Source: Aspidapion aeneum
Taxonomy: Eukaryota; Arthropoda; Insecta; Coleoptera; Brentidae
Length of the DNA stretch: 64,000 nt
Reading direction: 5' to 3'
Assembly (NCBI GenBank): GCA_963576565.1
Contig: OY755038.1
Location: 204,449,013 to 204,513,012 of the forward strand
Shown here: positions 46,666 through 57,109 of the stretch, piece by piece
Position numbering within the stretch: the first letter of the stretch is position 1
How the letters are laid out: each line of letters opens with the position of its first letter
The notes under the pieces: model-generated
The model's database searches: none
The model's input: the letters and a program-made list of their open reading frames with translations, nothing else
What the model was told of the DNA's origin: nothing
Position numbers and translations under genes: made by a program

Positions 46666-47508
46666 GTATATATGGTAAATCATTAAGTTATATTCCCATA
46701 CCGTACAAAATATCCATGCACCAATAACCAATTGGCTAGGTATTTTGTTTTTCTTTCAATAAAAAATTCATCAAAAATAATTTACAAACACCATTAAAAT
46801 CCAAGTTTGAAAACAAAAGTATCAAGTGTTATATGTATTTAGGAAGAAAATTTAATTTCGAAATAGAATATGTAAAAATACGGGGGGTAGTCCATAAGAA
46901 AAAAAAACAAGTTTATATCATAACTTAGAAACCATAATTTTTTGTAAAAAGTTAAATAAACCACTGGATTTCTCTTAAAAAGTGCCTTAAGAATATTTTG
47001 ACATAAATAAAAAACATTTATAAATAAACAAGTTACGGGTGGGTCGCGAACACACCAAATTGAAAATCACCCTATATCTTGTAAGTGGTTCAAGATATCG
47101 ATGTGAGGTTTTCGGCATTAATTTTTTTACGAAAATCGAGCCCGAAACATGTTGGTTAGTTTTTTCCTAGATCCTCTAGAAATGTGTCCAATTTGGACCA
47201 CTCTGTACTGCACTTTAGTCAAACTTAGTAGGTACGTGGGCACAATCTTGTTTTGTCATATCTCCTAAGTATTTTTATACAAATTTTGTTTCTATACTTT
47301 GCGTTTGCATAAATTGTGCGCGCTCAAAATCATCCACCCAATTGACGTGAAATAGGGCCTTTAAGGTACTCGATGTTCTGACGCAACGTTCGCAAGTGAT
47401 ACACAACGTTGCCTGGTCGAGCAATTTCTAGTTGGGTAGGTTAGTTGAAAAATATTCGGGTAGTTCGTTTTCTTACATTGAGTTGCATTAATGTAGGAAT
47501 AGACTTAC
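46666..47508. other. Non-coding DNA, nothing recognised
   Basis: If the exon at 47509-47769 is real this is the start of its downstream intron. Confidence 0.45.
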
Positions 47509-47769
47509 CTGACTGGACGACCATGAAGTACCAGTCGACGAACTAGACGAAACGATCTGCGTTGTTGTCACGATTACAGGCTTCTTTTCTTTACTTTTGG
47601 TCGTACTAGAGCTGGTAGTCCTTACGCTTTTATTGATCGGCGCAAACGTATTTTTTAATGTACTGGCTTTGGCTACTGCTATAGCGGTTTGCTTTTGAGT
47701 TTGGTCCATAATTTGATGAATAAGATCAAGTTGCTGTTTGGTTAGGCCGTCGTTTTTACCATCTTTTCT
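47509..47769 (-). CDS. Host exon, Ser/Thr-rich, probably same gene as the zinc-finger exon
   Basis: On the minus strand an acceptor (T-rich run then CAG at 47770-47772) opens 87 codons ending at a consensus donor CAG|GTAAGT (47503-47511). Phase 0 at both ends. The peptide begins RKDGKNDGLTKQQLDLIHQI, a likely short helical segment, continues with a Gln/Ala-rich stretch and ends in a Ser/Thr-rich region (STTKSKEKKPVIVTTTQIV). No catalytic domain. The Thr/Ser/Val style and phase match the exon at 13997-14227 on the same strand, and together they would make a nuclear protein with one zinc finger; this linkage is inference. A Met at codon 21 is not needed as a start. Confidence 0.7.
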
Positions 47770-49429
47770 CTGAAAAAATAAACATTATTGAGTACCTAAG
47801 TACTGTTAATAATATTAATTATACACGCGCCAAAGCCCAAAGCAGAGAAAGGTTGGACACCCTTTACAACAGAAACATTTTTTTTCTGCTAAATATAAAA
47901 TTTGTATCATAAATAACAAAGAAAAGAAACGGCAAACTGGGTCAACAAGAGTGACAAATTACTCCTGTAAGATATACAAATGACTCTCTTTAAAAAGGTG
48001 CATTTTTCTTGTTGTGAGGTTCACTCTTTTTACCTGAACCTCACTTACATATAAAAATGAAGCCTACAAGAACGAAAGCCCTTAAATTTTAAATGAAAAT
48101 TTGGTGCGCTTAGAAACATATTTATCTAGTAATTTTAATTTGAATATACAGTCGTTAAGTGTAGAAGTGTTTATGTTCCGCATATGGAATAGCAAATCAT
48201 AAACCAAGGTTGCCAAATCGCATACCGTTGGATTTTGGCTTAGAATTCAGTGTTGCCAACGCTGTATTTCTAAGCCGATGTTGAAACGAATGGAACGCGG
48301 CCGAAACGATATACTTTCCGTTGTTGTTATCACAGATTACAATTGGTGTACTGTGGTTGTTATTTTTGTTTAGGTTTTAACGGTTGTATTTTATCTTCCA
48401 AATTTAATTAAAGAAACTGGAAAAACATACAAATAAACAAAACCAGTGGTTGATAAGCACTTGACATTTTTAAACCGAAGAACGAAATGTCAACTTAAAT
48501 ACACAACCATCGGTGGCCATTTTGGATTTGCCACTTTAACTTTGGTCAAATGAAATTCGTTTATATTTAACAATCCGTGCTTTTAAATCGTGTGGCCTTG
48601 CTGAATCAGTAAAAAAATTACGGATTTCAATTTCGTCTTATTTCCTTCAACAGCGCGCGCAGGTATGACAAGTTTTCTACACGGTGTTCCAAAGTAAATC
48701 TTAAAAGCTAACCTTTCAGCCAGCCTTGCTTCAGCTCGTGAAACGGGGGCTCTTTTTTGGTGAAATACAACAGAAGAGACCTGTTCAAAACGAAGAAATG
48801 TGATATCCCGTCCTTGTTGGGTTTATTGATTAAGATGTTAAAGTTAGATGCTCGGTAAGATGCCTTACTTTGGGACAGGTGATTTTTTGTATTTTCAATG
48901 GTCCGAACACGATGAAGTCAATAGGTATTGTTTGCGAGCATTTTATGCCCAATCGTGGTCATCTTCTTTTTTTTAATGCATTTGTATCACTGAGAAACAG
49001 CATACCCAACTATACAAGAAAATACTCCTCCTGAACCCCTCTGCTATACCACTGTAACCATCTTACGAAGATAGGGACTTATTGGAATAAAGCCTGGCGG
49101 TAATAGTGTCAGGTAGTATTTCTATCGTTTGGCCTTTGTTTTCTATATTAACCGGAATTATTACTGCCTTCCTTTATCAAAGGAAAATAATAATTCACTT
49201 ATACAAACGCACTAAGAAAAGGTGAGAACCACTAACCACGATTGCGTGCGTGGACCGGCAAAAACATTCAGCATTATCAAATGATAAAATATGTAGTATG
49301 TAAGTAAAGAGAAGAAGAAGTAGAAGTTTACACGTGGTTACGCCCATTGTTTCAGGATAGTCAGTTCCACAGCCAATAACTGTCCTCTGTGCGGTCCGGT
49401 TAAGTAGAGGCAGGAAATTTCATGGCTCA
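47770..49429. other. Non-coding DNA with repeat R4 copy b
   Basis: The R4-like block is at about 49075-49170 (ATAAAGCCTGGCGGTAATAG). Elsewhere nothing recognised; the stretch 48170-48310 is somewhat GC-richer and contains two similar CCAA.GC..T...T segments but no element ends. Confidence 0.45.
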
Positions 49430-49743
49430 CTTGCCGGAATTACGATAAACGAAAAAATTGAGCAACGTATTAATTCAAAAAAACGGCTACTAAATGCTTT
49501 TGAATGGCAAAGGATGTCTACGGAGAGCAGTGTATATCTCGTGCAATGATTTTTATGTGGCATAAAAGCATTTTCGAGGGTCGTGAAGAAGTTAAAGATG
49601 ATAAAAGAGAAGGGCGCTCCAACACATCCAAAACAGCGATGCTCATTGTTTTTCTTTTCGATATTAGGGGTGTTATTCTTATTGAATGGACGCGTGAGGG
49701 TCAAACAGTTAACCAACATTTATATTTGGAAGTATTGATGTAG
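49430..49743 (+). pseudogene. mariner transposase relic with large internal deletion
   Basis: The first part reads INEKIEQRINSKKRLLNAF in one frame and then, after a slip, YGEQCISRAMIFMWHKSIFE and GREEVKDDKREGRSNTSKT, the mariner DNA-binding region (F-x-WHK-x-F-x-x-GRE motif). It is joined in frame to AMLIVFLFDIRGVI and REGQTVNQHLYLEVL, which normally lie more than a hundred residues later in the catalytic domain. The second catalytic Asp block and the C-terminus are missing. Stop at 49741-49743. Confidence 0.75.
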
Positions 49744-50663
49744 CTAAGGGGACTACATTGATAAGAAACATCATTAAGTTGTATTAGTATTAAAATAAAG
49801 TTGATTTTTTACACCAGTCTTATAATTTTATTGTCACATCTCGTATGTGCATTTTATCTTAAACTAGCATTTGGTAGTCTCCTCTTACAGTTTTGTCCTC
49901 TTCTACGTTTTTTTGTGTTTGTGTATTTGAAAGTGATAAAGGGATATTTATGGCTGACGAGGTGCAAAAACTTTTTAACAATGAAAGTTTGAGGTTTTGC
50001 CGTGCTTTATTCATACCGATGGCAGTTAGAAAAGAAAAATACCGAACTTTGCTTTATAACTCTGTGGCTTGGATAAACAAGGGCCTAAGTGCAATTTCGC
50101 CAAAAATGAGTTAGTAGGCCTATCTTACTAACTGAAATGCGTACTTAAAAAAAAATGATCCTAAATACAAAACCGTGCTGGATTTGAAAATAGTAATGTT
50201 AAAAGGGCCCAAAATTCACAACTTTCAGTGTAATAAAGTCCTATGTTCATTATATGCCTTTCTTATTGGGTGCTAATTTTAGACAGCATAAGATTTTAAA
50301 AATCAAAAAGGCTTAATTGTTATTTAGGCCCGTATTTTTTAAGCTTACTTGCTCTTATGCCTTTTACCCATTTTTCTTTGTAGGGCAAACTGCAAAAGTA
50401 TTCCACACCTCTAAAAAACTTAGGTTCCATGTTGACATTGGCCTTTTTGTATTTATAAATGGCGAGAAAAAAAGACCTAAGTGCAACAAGAATTTTTTTA
50501 AATTTAGATTTTTATGCCATAATTTTTTATTTTTTTATTTTGTGTTAAAGTTTGTATGTATTTGTATTTTACTGCACTATAATAATATACTTATTTCTGG
50601 AATTTCCTAAATATTTATTATTTTCTATTTTAAAAAATTAGGCCCAACTACCAATTGCTAGGT
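49744..50663. other. Non-coding DNA; fragment similar to R1 neighbourhood
   Basis: Around 50050-50090 the block CTCTGTGGCTTGG and CAAGGGCCTA resembles the reverse complement of about 51935-51975, next to R1 copy b, so it is probably another partial copy of that family. No gene recognised. Confidence 0.4.
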
Positions 50664-50671
50664 CCTATCTG

Positions 50672-51688
50672 CAGTGGCGGTTTCTCCATAAGTGCACATG
50701 TGCACGTGCACTCCCAAATTTTACTTAAAATATTAAAATTTGATCATTCTTTAATTTAATTAATAATTACCCCAAAAGGAATTCAGTAAAGACTGGAATA
50801 TTAACTACAATTAATACTCGGTACATATGTCTTGGTATTCGTGTTCAACCAGCCTGCGATGAATGGATATTCTCGTGCTTACATTCTTTAATTTTAGTTA
50901 CTGGAACTAAATTCTCTGCACCATACAAGTTATGTCGCATTCTAATTAGGAAATATAGAAAGGAAGGACGGAATGTCCCAATAGAATTTTACAGTACATA
51001 GAATCTGAGCCTTCCTTCGGCCGTGCTCTTCAACATAAATTAGCCTCGATGCCGCCCGCACCTTGGTGATGAACCCCGCGGCCGCGGTTAAGGCCATCAC
51101 ACGCACCTCCGTAGCATGGTGCATAACGCGACGCATGGGGCTTTCAACCAATCAGCGATCGAATAGCAGCGGCCATATTGGTTTTGCATAAGAAAAGTCC
51201 ATAAGGTTGAACTTCTATGCGCCATGCTATGCGCTATGCATTTTTGTGTGTGATCGGCTTTACCGTTGCAGATGTACAGGAGCTCTCGCGCACCTGTAAT
51301 TAGTGCGCTTGGATAACTTGAAATTGTCGGTCGGGCGCGGGGTGGGCGATTTGTTTTGATTTCGACGATTTAGTCTACGACAATGGCGGAAGTTTCTAGT
51401 TCTGATAGCATTAGCGTGCAATATTTAAAGACAATTAAATTTTCAGCTTTGCCATTGGAAGAGAAAATAAACTAGGTGTGATACATTTATTATTTATTTA
51501 TAAAAACAATAATAATAGGTAGGTAACTAATATCTAACTAAATATCTCATTTTATAATTATTTGCTCTAAATTATATGATATGACGGCCCAAAAAAATTG
51601 CGTGGCACTGAAAAAAGATTTTCGCCTGCGCCGCAATTTTTATTTTTTGGTGTGCACCCCCAAAGCTTTTTATCACGCGCCGCCATTG
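50672..51688. mobile_element. Non-autonomous hAT element, 1.02 kb
   Basis: Starts CAGTGGCGG and ends CCGCCATTG. The flanking 8-mers cctatctg (50664-50671) and cgtatctg (51689-51696) match at 7 of 8 positions. Internal sequence is GC-richer than its surroundings in 51000-51400 and carries a short transposase-like start (51383-51475). Internally deleted relative to any autonomous hAT. Confidence 0.75.
51383..51475 (+). pseudogene. Possible start of a deleted hAT transposase
   Basis: A good-context ATG (ACAATGG) opens 30 codons, MAEVSSSDSISVQYLKTIKF then SALPLEEKIN and a stop. Position inside a hAT element suggests the surviving 5' end of its transposase, but 30 residues carry no diagnostic motif. 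Confidence 0.3.
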
Positions 51689-51879
51689 CGTATCTGTCAA
51701 AATCCCTTTAGAGTAGTTAGGGCTTATGTAAATTAGTCCAAATAGCCAAGGACCTAACTAACAAAAAAAGTTAACGCATTAGTGTTTTTCCTTGATTCTT
51801 ATACTTTTAAAAAAATTAACACTTTTAAGCAAATTCTACGAACATTTGATTAAATTTGGAGAAAAAATAGCAAAATGAC

Positions 51880-52360
51880 AAACATTTCAAAATTCGACAC
51901 AAATCCTTCTTTATCTCAAACTGCATTTTTGCATATAGGCCCTTGTTCGACCAAGCCACAGAACTTATAAAGTTGAACAAAGGTGAAAGCCGACCATCGG
52001 CATATCCTTTAAAGAAAGTGACATGAGCGGCGGTAGATATACTCATGAAAATTATTTCATTTAATTATGGCGTAAACTAAAGAAATAAAAATAGATAATA
52101 AAACTTTCTATTCCTACACCTACAGAAACGACACTGATATATTTTCTAACTCTGCATACTGCCGAGTAAAGGGGTCCCGAAAAGTACTACCGAAAGCAAT
52201 TAAAAGCGCATCTCACAAAAATCTGCCAATCAGGTGCCGTCTATCCACCTGTGCTGGGTCGGTCAGAAAACAAATACTTTGTGCTCGGACCGCAAAGAGC
52301 CGCGCCTTTTCTCTGTCGGTAGGGTTGAAATTATACCAGGAATATTTTATATGAATTTGT
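51880..52360 (-). repeat. Dispersed repeat R1, copy b
   Basis: Reverse-orientation copy of 4190-4520, with an extra ~60 bp at about 52160-52220 and an extension towards 51880 that is not in copy a. Shared blocks include GGCGTAAACTAAAGAAATAA and GGTGCCGTC. Confidence 0.7.
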
Positions 52361-52519
52361 AAAACTATACCAGTGTTTTAGTGTCGAAAGATTGAATAGT
52401 TCCAATTAAAAATGAAGTATAATATACTTACTACTTCTACAAAAAAGAACATAACTTTTGGCGTTCTGCAAGGTACTAATTTATACACATGAATCATGGG
52501 ATTTGTTAAAAATAGACAT

Positions 52520-52905
52520 ACGAGCTTTAAAAGAATGGTTTTATTATAAACTTCTGACAATTAATTTTATCAAAAGCAAATAGCATTTGCTTGCATAAAT
52601 CTAAATAGAACTGACTAAAAGTATAAAAGTCAACAACCATCAAGAAATGTCAGAAACTGATAGTATCAAATATTTGGGTGTTATGATAGATCCATTTTTA
52701 AAATGGAATACACACATCGACTTTGTAACAAAATCACTCAGACCGTATTTATACCTTTTTAAAGCTTTAAAGTCTGTACTAGACGAATCAAGATTAAAAG
52801 CAGTTTACCACGCTCTTGTAGAATCTAGGTTATCTTATTGTATAGTTTCCCGGGACACATTCTCAAAAACTGGAAATTTAAAAAAATCTTACAGGTAATC
52901 TATAT
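52520..52905 (+). pseudogene. LINE reverse transcriptase relic, thumb region
   Basis: Plus-strand peptide at 52647-52898 reads SIKYLGVMIDPFLKWNTHID and LVESRLSYCIV, the block just after the polymerase palm in many insect LINEs (KYLGV.ID...W..HI). Upstream from 52520, broken frames still show the preceding K/N-rich segment. It ends abruptly. The 53336-53551 stretch, with repeated TTTATT and a run of ATTATTATA, may be the 3' tail of the same or another LINE. Confidence 0.65.
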
Positions 52906-53062
52906 TAAAGAAACTAGCGTGGGACCAAGAATTTTTAACTAATTGCCTACTTCTATAAAAGTAATTTAAAACAGAAATAAAATCAAAAAATTATTTTGCA
53001 AACACCCAGAGTAGTTATCAAATACCAAATTGCAAATAATGCAAGGACCTAAAACTATAAAC

Positions 53063-53142
53063 AACAAGTGAAATTTAAGAAAGAAAAAAAGGAAAAAGCA
53101 GAAAACTTTTTTCTTATTTTTCTCTCTTTAATTTCACTTGTT
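53063..53142. repeat. Hairpin formed by SINE-tail sequence
   Basis: An 80-bp inverted repeat beginning AACAAGTGAAATTTAAGAAA and ending with its near reverse complement. Its right half (GCAGAAAACTTTTTTCTTAT and on) is nearly identical to 55847-55893, the body of the tRNA-derived SINE, so this looks like a truncated or head-to-head SINE copy. Confidence 0.6.
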
Positions 53143-53702
53143 ACCCAGAGAAGTTATTAGGAAGTTTATAGAAAAAATAACTATATATTAAATAAAAATA
53201 GATTCTATTTTATTTGCTTTTACGTATACTTTAGCTCAATATAGATTCTTATTATTTAAGTTACTTTATTTTTTTATATTCACTACTTTATTTTTAAATT
53301 TTGTTCTTATTATTTAAGAAAATAGGTACTTATTTATGAGGAAATCTTTGGTTTTGCATTTGAACCGGGATAGACCAGGAAAGCCCGCAGACAGTTTTAA
53401 ACTTTGCGGAGAACTGGTTTATTTGTGGTCGATTTGCGGAATTTCTGTTCTTTATAATTTGTTGAATCTTGTAATATTTCTTTTTGAATTGCAAATAAAC
53501 CTATTTATTTATATTATTATAATTATTATAATTTTTGAATTGCGAAAGTAAGCAAGTGGTCATGTCAACATGCGTTTGATCGCAAAAAGCTCCCTTTATT
53601 AATTTTAACTTTTTGTCTATTTAAGGTTGCTATTGTGAATTCGTGTTCTCCTGAGAGTTTCTGAGAGTAGATTCACATTGCAGTAGCTCTCCCTCTGCTT
53701 CA

Positions 53703-55045
53703 CAGTGGCGGCTGGCCCAGCGACGTAGGTGAAGCGCTGCTTTACTCTTTTCTCGGACTAAATATAATAACCTAAGAGTCTAGCGTTCTATGCCGCGGAT
53801 TCTGTACTCTTTTTCTATATTTAGCAATTAGCAGGCAAAAAACATATTGAGAGAATGCGGGCTCAGCGTACAGACAAACGTTGAAGCGATTTTTGTTTTT
53901 CGTTTGCCTGTGTCTATTTGACATGCCGCGTGGTGAAGGTGTCCATTGGTTGTCATGACAACGTCGCATGCTTTCGTAGAGCAAAGACTCAGATGTTACA
54001 TGGTTGTAAAGACATTCAAGAGGCCTTCAAAACAAGGTATCACTAGACCCACTTTCCCTATTCAAAATATAGGGGTAAAGTATACCCCTCGAAGATGGTG
54101 CGTGTCACAAAAATTTCAAGATAGCCAAAGAGTGTCCCTTCGCAAACAAAATCGACGTGTTCGAGCGTTTCTTCAAATTCGCACAAAAAATACCCAAAAA
54201 CACCTCTGTTACCTTTTAGTTGGAACACCCTGTATACTACACACACCACACATAGAAGAATATCGAATTAAACGATTATTTGCGGCGCGTTAAATTAGCT
54301 CAGACACGCTGAAACAAGCTTAAAAATAGAGGAACAATCAAATATTTGGGGTATATATTTCGAAAATTACGTAATTCCCCGAAAAAAATCTGCTTTAAAT
54401 AAATTGTTTTGAGTGTTCACATTATCGAGCGGCCGACTTGTTCACGTTATAGAGTATCCAATACAAAAAATATTTTGTTTACAAAACCGCGTTGTTCGCA
54501 TAAGCGAGTGTTCACATTACCGAGCTTGCACTGTATTTAAATTTTTTAGGTGTGTATTAAAAATGAGGGTAGGGAAATCCTGCGTCTCCTATTGCGAAAG
54601 TCACGAGTGTTTGGTTATCAATTTACCGATAAAAAACCGTGCATGCTTTCGCAGAGCAAAGAGTCACTCATTATTGAAATAGTGTCCGGTCAAAGTAAAC
54701 GGCTCGGTTAGGTTCCTTGGTAATTTGTATGTCGGCATCTTGTTTACATTCGGTTCTGATTTTGTTTTTATTTTAATTATATAATGTTTCCTGTGTATGT
54801 TGCAGTGTGTGTTTTACTGGAAAAACCGTTTTCGAGGTGAAAAGACGATGACAAAAAATACTTTTTGAACTCTGAGAAGCCGTCCCCTATATTAAACGTA
54901 AATAAACCGGTTAAGGTTAAAGACAAAGTGTACAGTCAACATTTTCAAGAAGGGTAGACGAATTACCTCACGTACAAGCGGTAAAAGTTAAATTACCTGA
55001 TTTCGCTGATTTTACTAAATTTAGTTAAGTTTTTTATAGAATAGG
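53703..55045 (+). repeat. Dispersed repeat R2, copy b (composite)
   Basis: 53782-54000 and 54640-55045 match consecutive parts of 4742-5300. The segment 54545-54610 matches the end of copy a (5340-5395) but here comes before the middle, so this is two overlapping copies. 54230 holds an AACACCCTGTATA mariner-MITE end. 54905-54955 keeps the better THAP-like reading (VKDKVYSQHF). The 53703 edge begins CAGTGGCGG. Confidence 0.55.
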
Positions 55046-55777
55046 TTTTTACGTTATTATAATAGTATTATATTTTCTAATTCGAAATGGATTGGAAGTT
55101 CGAGAGTTGCTCTCCGACATCAAATTCGGTTCGGTATGTTTACCGCTGTCTGTCTGATAGCCGATAGAGGCTGACTAACATTTAAGAAATGCGCCCGAGA
55201 ACATCTCCCGAGAGTTATTTCACTCCGAGGATAAATAAATTAATTAAAAATAAATTTCCATCAAAAAAGGTTATCCTAATGTATTTTTAAATAAAAATAA
55301 TAATGTATTCTTGTATGAAAATAATCTCTAAATGTATTTTATTACTTTTAGCATTACCATTAAAATTCAAATATTTTAATTCGCGTACGATGCATCAAAA
55401 ACGAGCGCAGATTTGCATTTAAAAACGTAAAAATGTTATGTTAATAATTAAAGCAGAATATCACGTCATTGCATTGGCGTAGATAAAATCTTTTTTTTTT
55501 AAATCACTCAAATAAATATTAGCCCAGGGCCATAGCGTCAAAAGTGAAACTCCAAGGGCTTTTTGATGAAGACTTTACAAAACCTGTTTTAATCAGTTAA
55601 TAATGATCCCCCCAACACTGCCTGACCTGTTAAGAGATCCAAAATTCTGTCAGTCAAAAAGTTAGATACTTATTTTTTGGCTGGTAAAAAGTTTTGACCG
55701 AAGTTAAGATGACTGAGCATGACCTTCTGTATTGAAACTCAGAAGCCGCCACTGCAAATTAGGCAGGTCAGTATTTT
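55046..55777. other. AT-rich DNA, nothing recognised
   Basis: A GCCGCCACTG hAT-like terminus occurs at 55745-55754 without a paired left end that shares a target duplication. Confidence 0.4.
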
Positions 55778-55895
55778 AATAGTCAGTTCAATGTTTAGAA
55801 TGTTTGCCTAGAGAGCAAGAGATCCCGGGTTCAAGTCCCGGCCGAAGCAGAAAACTTTTTTCTTATTTTTCTTTCTTTAATTTCACTTGTTGTTT
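55778..55895 (+). repeat. tRNA-derived SINE head (tRNA-Ser-like anticodon AGA)
   Basis: 55803-55849 folds as the 3' half of a tRNA: anticodon stem TTTGC/GCAAG around loop CTAGAGA (anticodon AGA), a 5-nt variable loop, T-stem CCGGG/CCCGG with loop TTCAAGT, and acceptor strand CCGAAGC. The polymerase III B box GGTTCAAGTCC is at 55828-55838. The 5' acceptor strand does not pair, and serine tRNAs have a long variable arm, so this is not a working tRNA gene. The following pyrimidine-rich body ends near 55893. Confidence 0.6.
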
Positions 55896-56359
55896 ATAGC
55901 AAGCATGTAATTAGGTTACATCAAATATTACAAAAATAATATCAACACACAGCCGTAAAAACAAAGTTCCTTTATTATATTCTGTCTGAAATGCGTTTCT
56001 TCCAATGTTAGCTGGAAATTTAGATTTAGGTTGAGGATTTATTTTTGGTTGTCAAATTTTTCTTTTAATTTTTTAAAATTTTAAAGCTCAGACAGATGAA
56101 TTCCACACCTACTTCTTAGTTTTACATTTTAGAATCCCGGAAATAATGCAAGATAATACCTATATGGTTAAAAAAGATTATTTATCTAATACTTGTAAAA
56201 AATAATGTTGAAATAATAGGTACGCCACTGATATTATTTAACAATATTTATGAAATAATGTAAATCCCACAATAACGCATATTTGATCAAAAAAGCCCAC
56301 GCACATCTGAATTCTATGAAATTTATTAAAATAAAATTTCATTTTCAATTTATACCTGT
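55896..56359. other. AT-rich flank of the BEL/Pao element
   Basis: Nothing recognised. The base next to the LTR is the end of cctgt (56355-56359), which should be the 5-bp target duplication if the same sequence follows the right LTR outside the window. Confidence 0.4.
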
Positions 56360-57067
56360 TGGGGCTCCCTGGTGGTCCAGAAAGGAGAGTTGTCTGGAAT
56401 TTAACGGTGTTAGGTGTGGACTGTAAAGTTAAGGGAATAAGGTCATAGGCTAAGCTGGTACAAGGGATTCTGAAATGGTCTAGTTTACCTTCTAGGTTAG
56501 TGTAGCAATAAACTAATGTATGTAAGGTAAAAATAATGCATTTTCACTTACCATTTTTATACAGGAAGTGGAACTCATGGGAGGACGCGCTGTTAAACCG
56601 TATTTTTTGCACCCCACATTCATGTGGTAGGAGAGTCGCTAACACGCGTGTATTCTGGTTCGAAGACGAAACGGTTGAGAGCATGCTGCAGCAGGTATCG
56701 CTACTGCGTTCGTTCTCCCACATGTCGCCCAGTGGCGTCGTTAATCCATAGGCGTAGGAGAAAAGGGATAAGTAGGAGGGAATGAGATTACGAAGGACCA
56801 TATTAAAGGAACTAGGAACCTTAGTAATTCAAAATGCATTTTATGTAAAGTAAATTAATTATAGCAAATTGTAATATTTGCCTTTAAAACCGCGGGAGTT
56901 TCAAATGCAAATAACCCAGTAATTTTAAGTACTTAATTAGTTAATTAATACTAAATAAACAAAAAATAGAAAATGCTCTAGTGAATCACCAAATAGCCTA
57001 ATTCGAACCAATTTGGTAAATTATAGTAAAAAGAACATATTTACAAAAAGGAAGGCGGGACGAACCA
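56360..57067 (-). repeat. 3' LTR of the BEL/Pao element (708 bp)
   Basis: On the minus strand it begins TGGTTCGTCCCGCC and ends GAGCCCCA, giving the usual TG...CA ends. The right boundary at 57067 is set by the purine tract next to it, the left at 56360 by loss of similarity with the 63374 copy. Open frames inside (56536-56751) are chance. Confidence 0.85.
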
Positions 57068-57080
57068 TTTCCCACCCCCC
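57068..57080 (-). promoter_or_regulatory. Polypurine tract
   Basis: GGGGGGTGGGAAA on the minus strand, directly before the 3' LTR; plus-strand DNA priming site in reverse transcription. The following GAATGCCC/GGGCATTT hairpin at about 57084-57103 lies between the stop codon and this tract. Confidence 0.75.
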
Positions 57081-57109
57081 TGAGAATGCCCAGGGGCATT
57101 TCAGAGAGT

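Noticed and set aside
53703..55754. Single 2-kb hAT element from CAGTGGCGG (53703) to GCCGCCACTG (55754)
   Set aside because: The flanking 8-mers (ctgcttca and caaattag) do not match, and the interior is a composite of repeat R2.
55802..55850. Functional tRNA-Ser gene
   Set aside because: The 5' acceptor strand and D arm do not fold, and the variable loop is only 5 nt. Better explained as a SINE head.
56536..56801. Short frames inside the LTR (also 63550-63798)
   Set aside because: Within a repeat, no domain, and the two LTR copies differ in frame after the micro-inversion.
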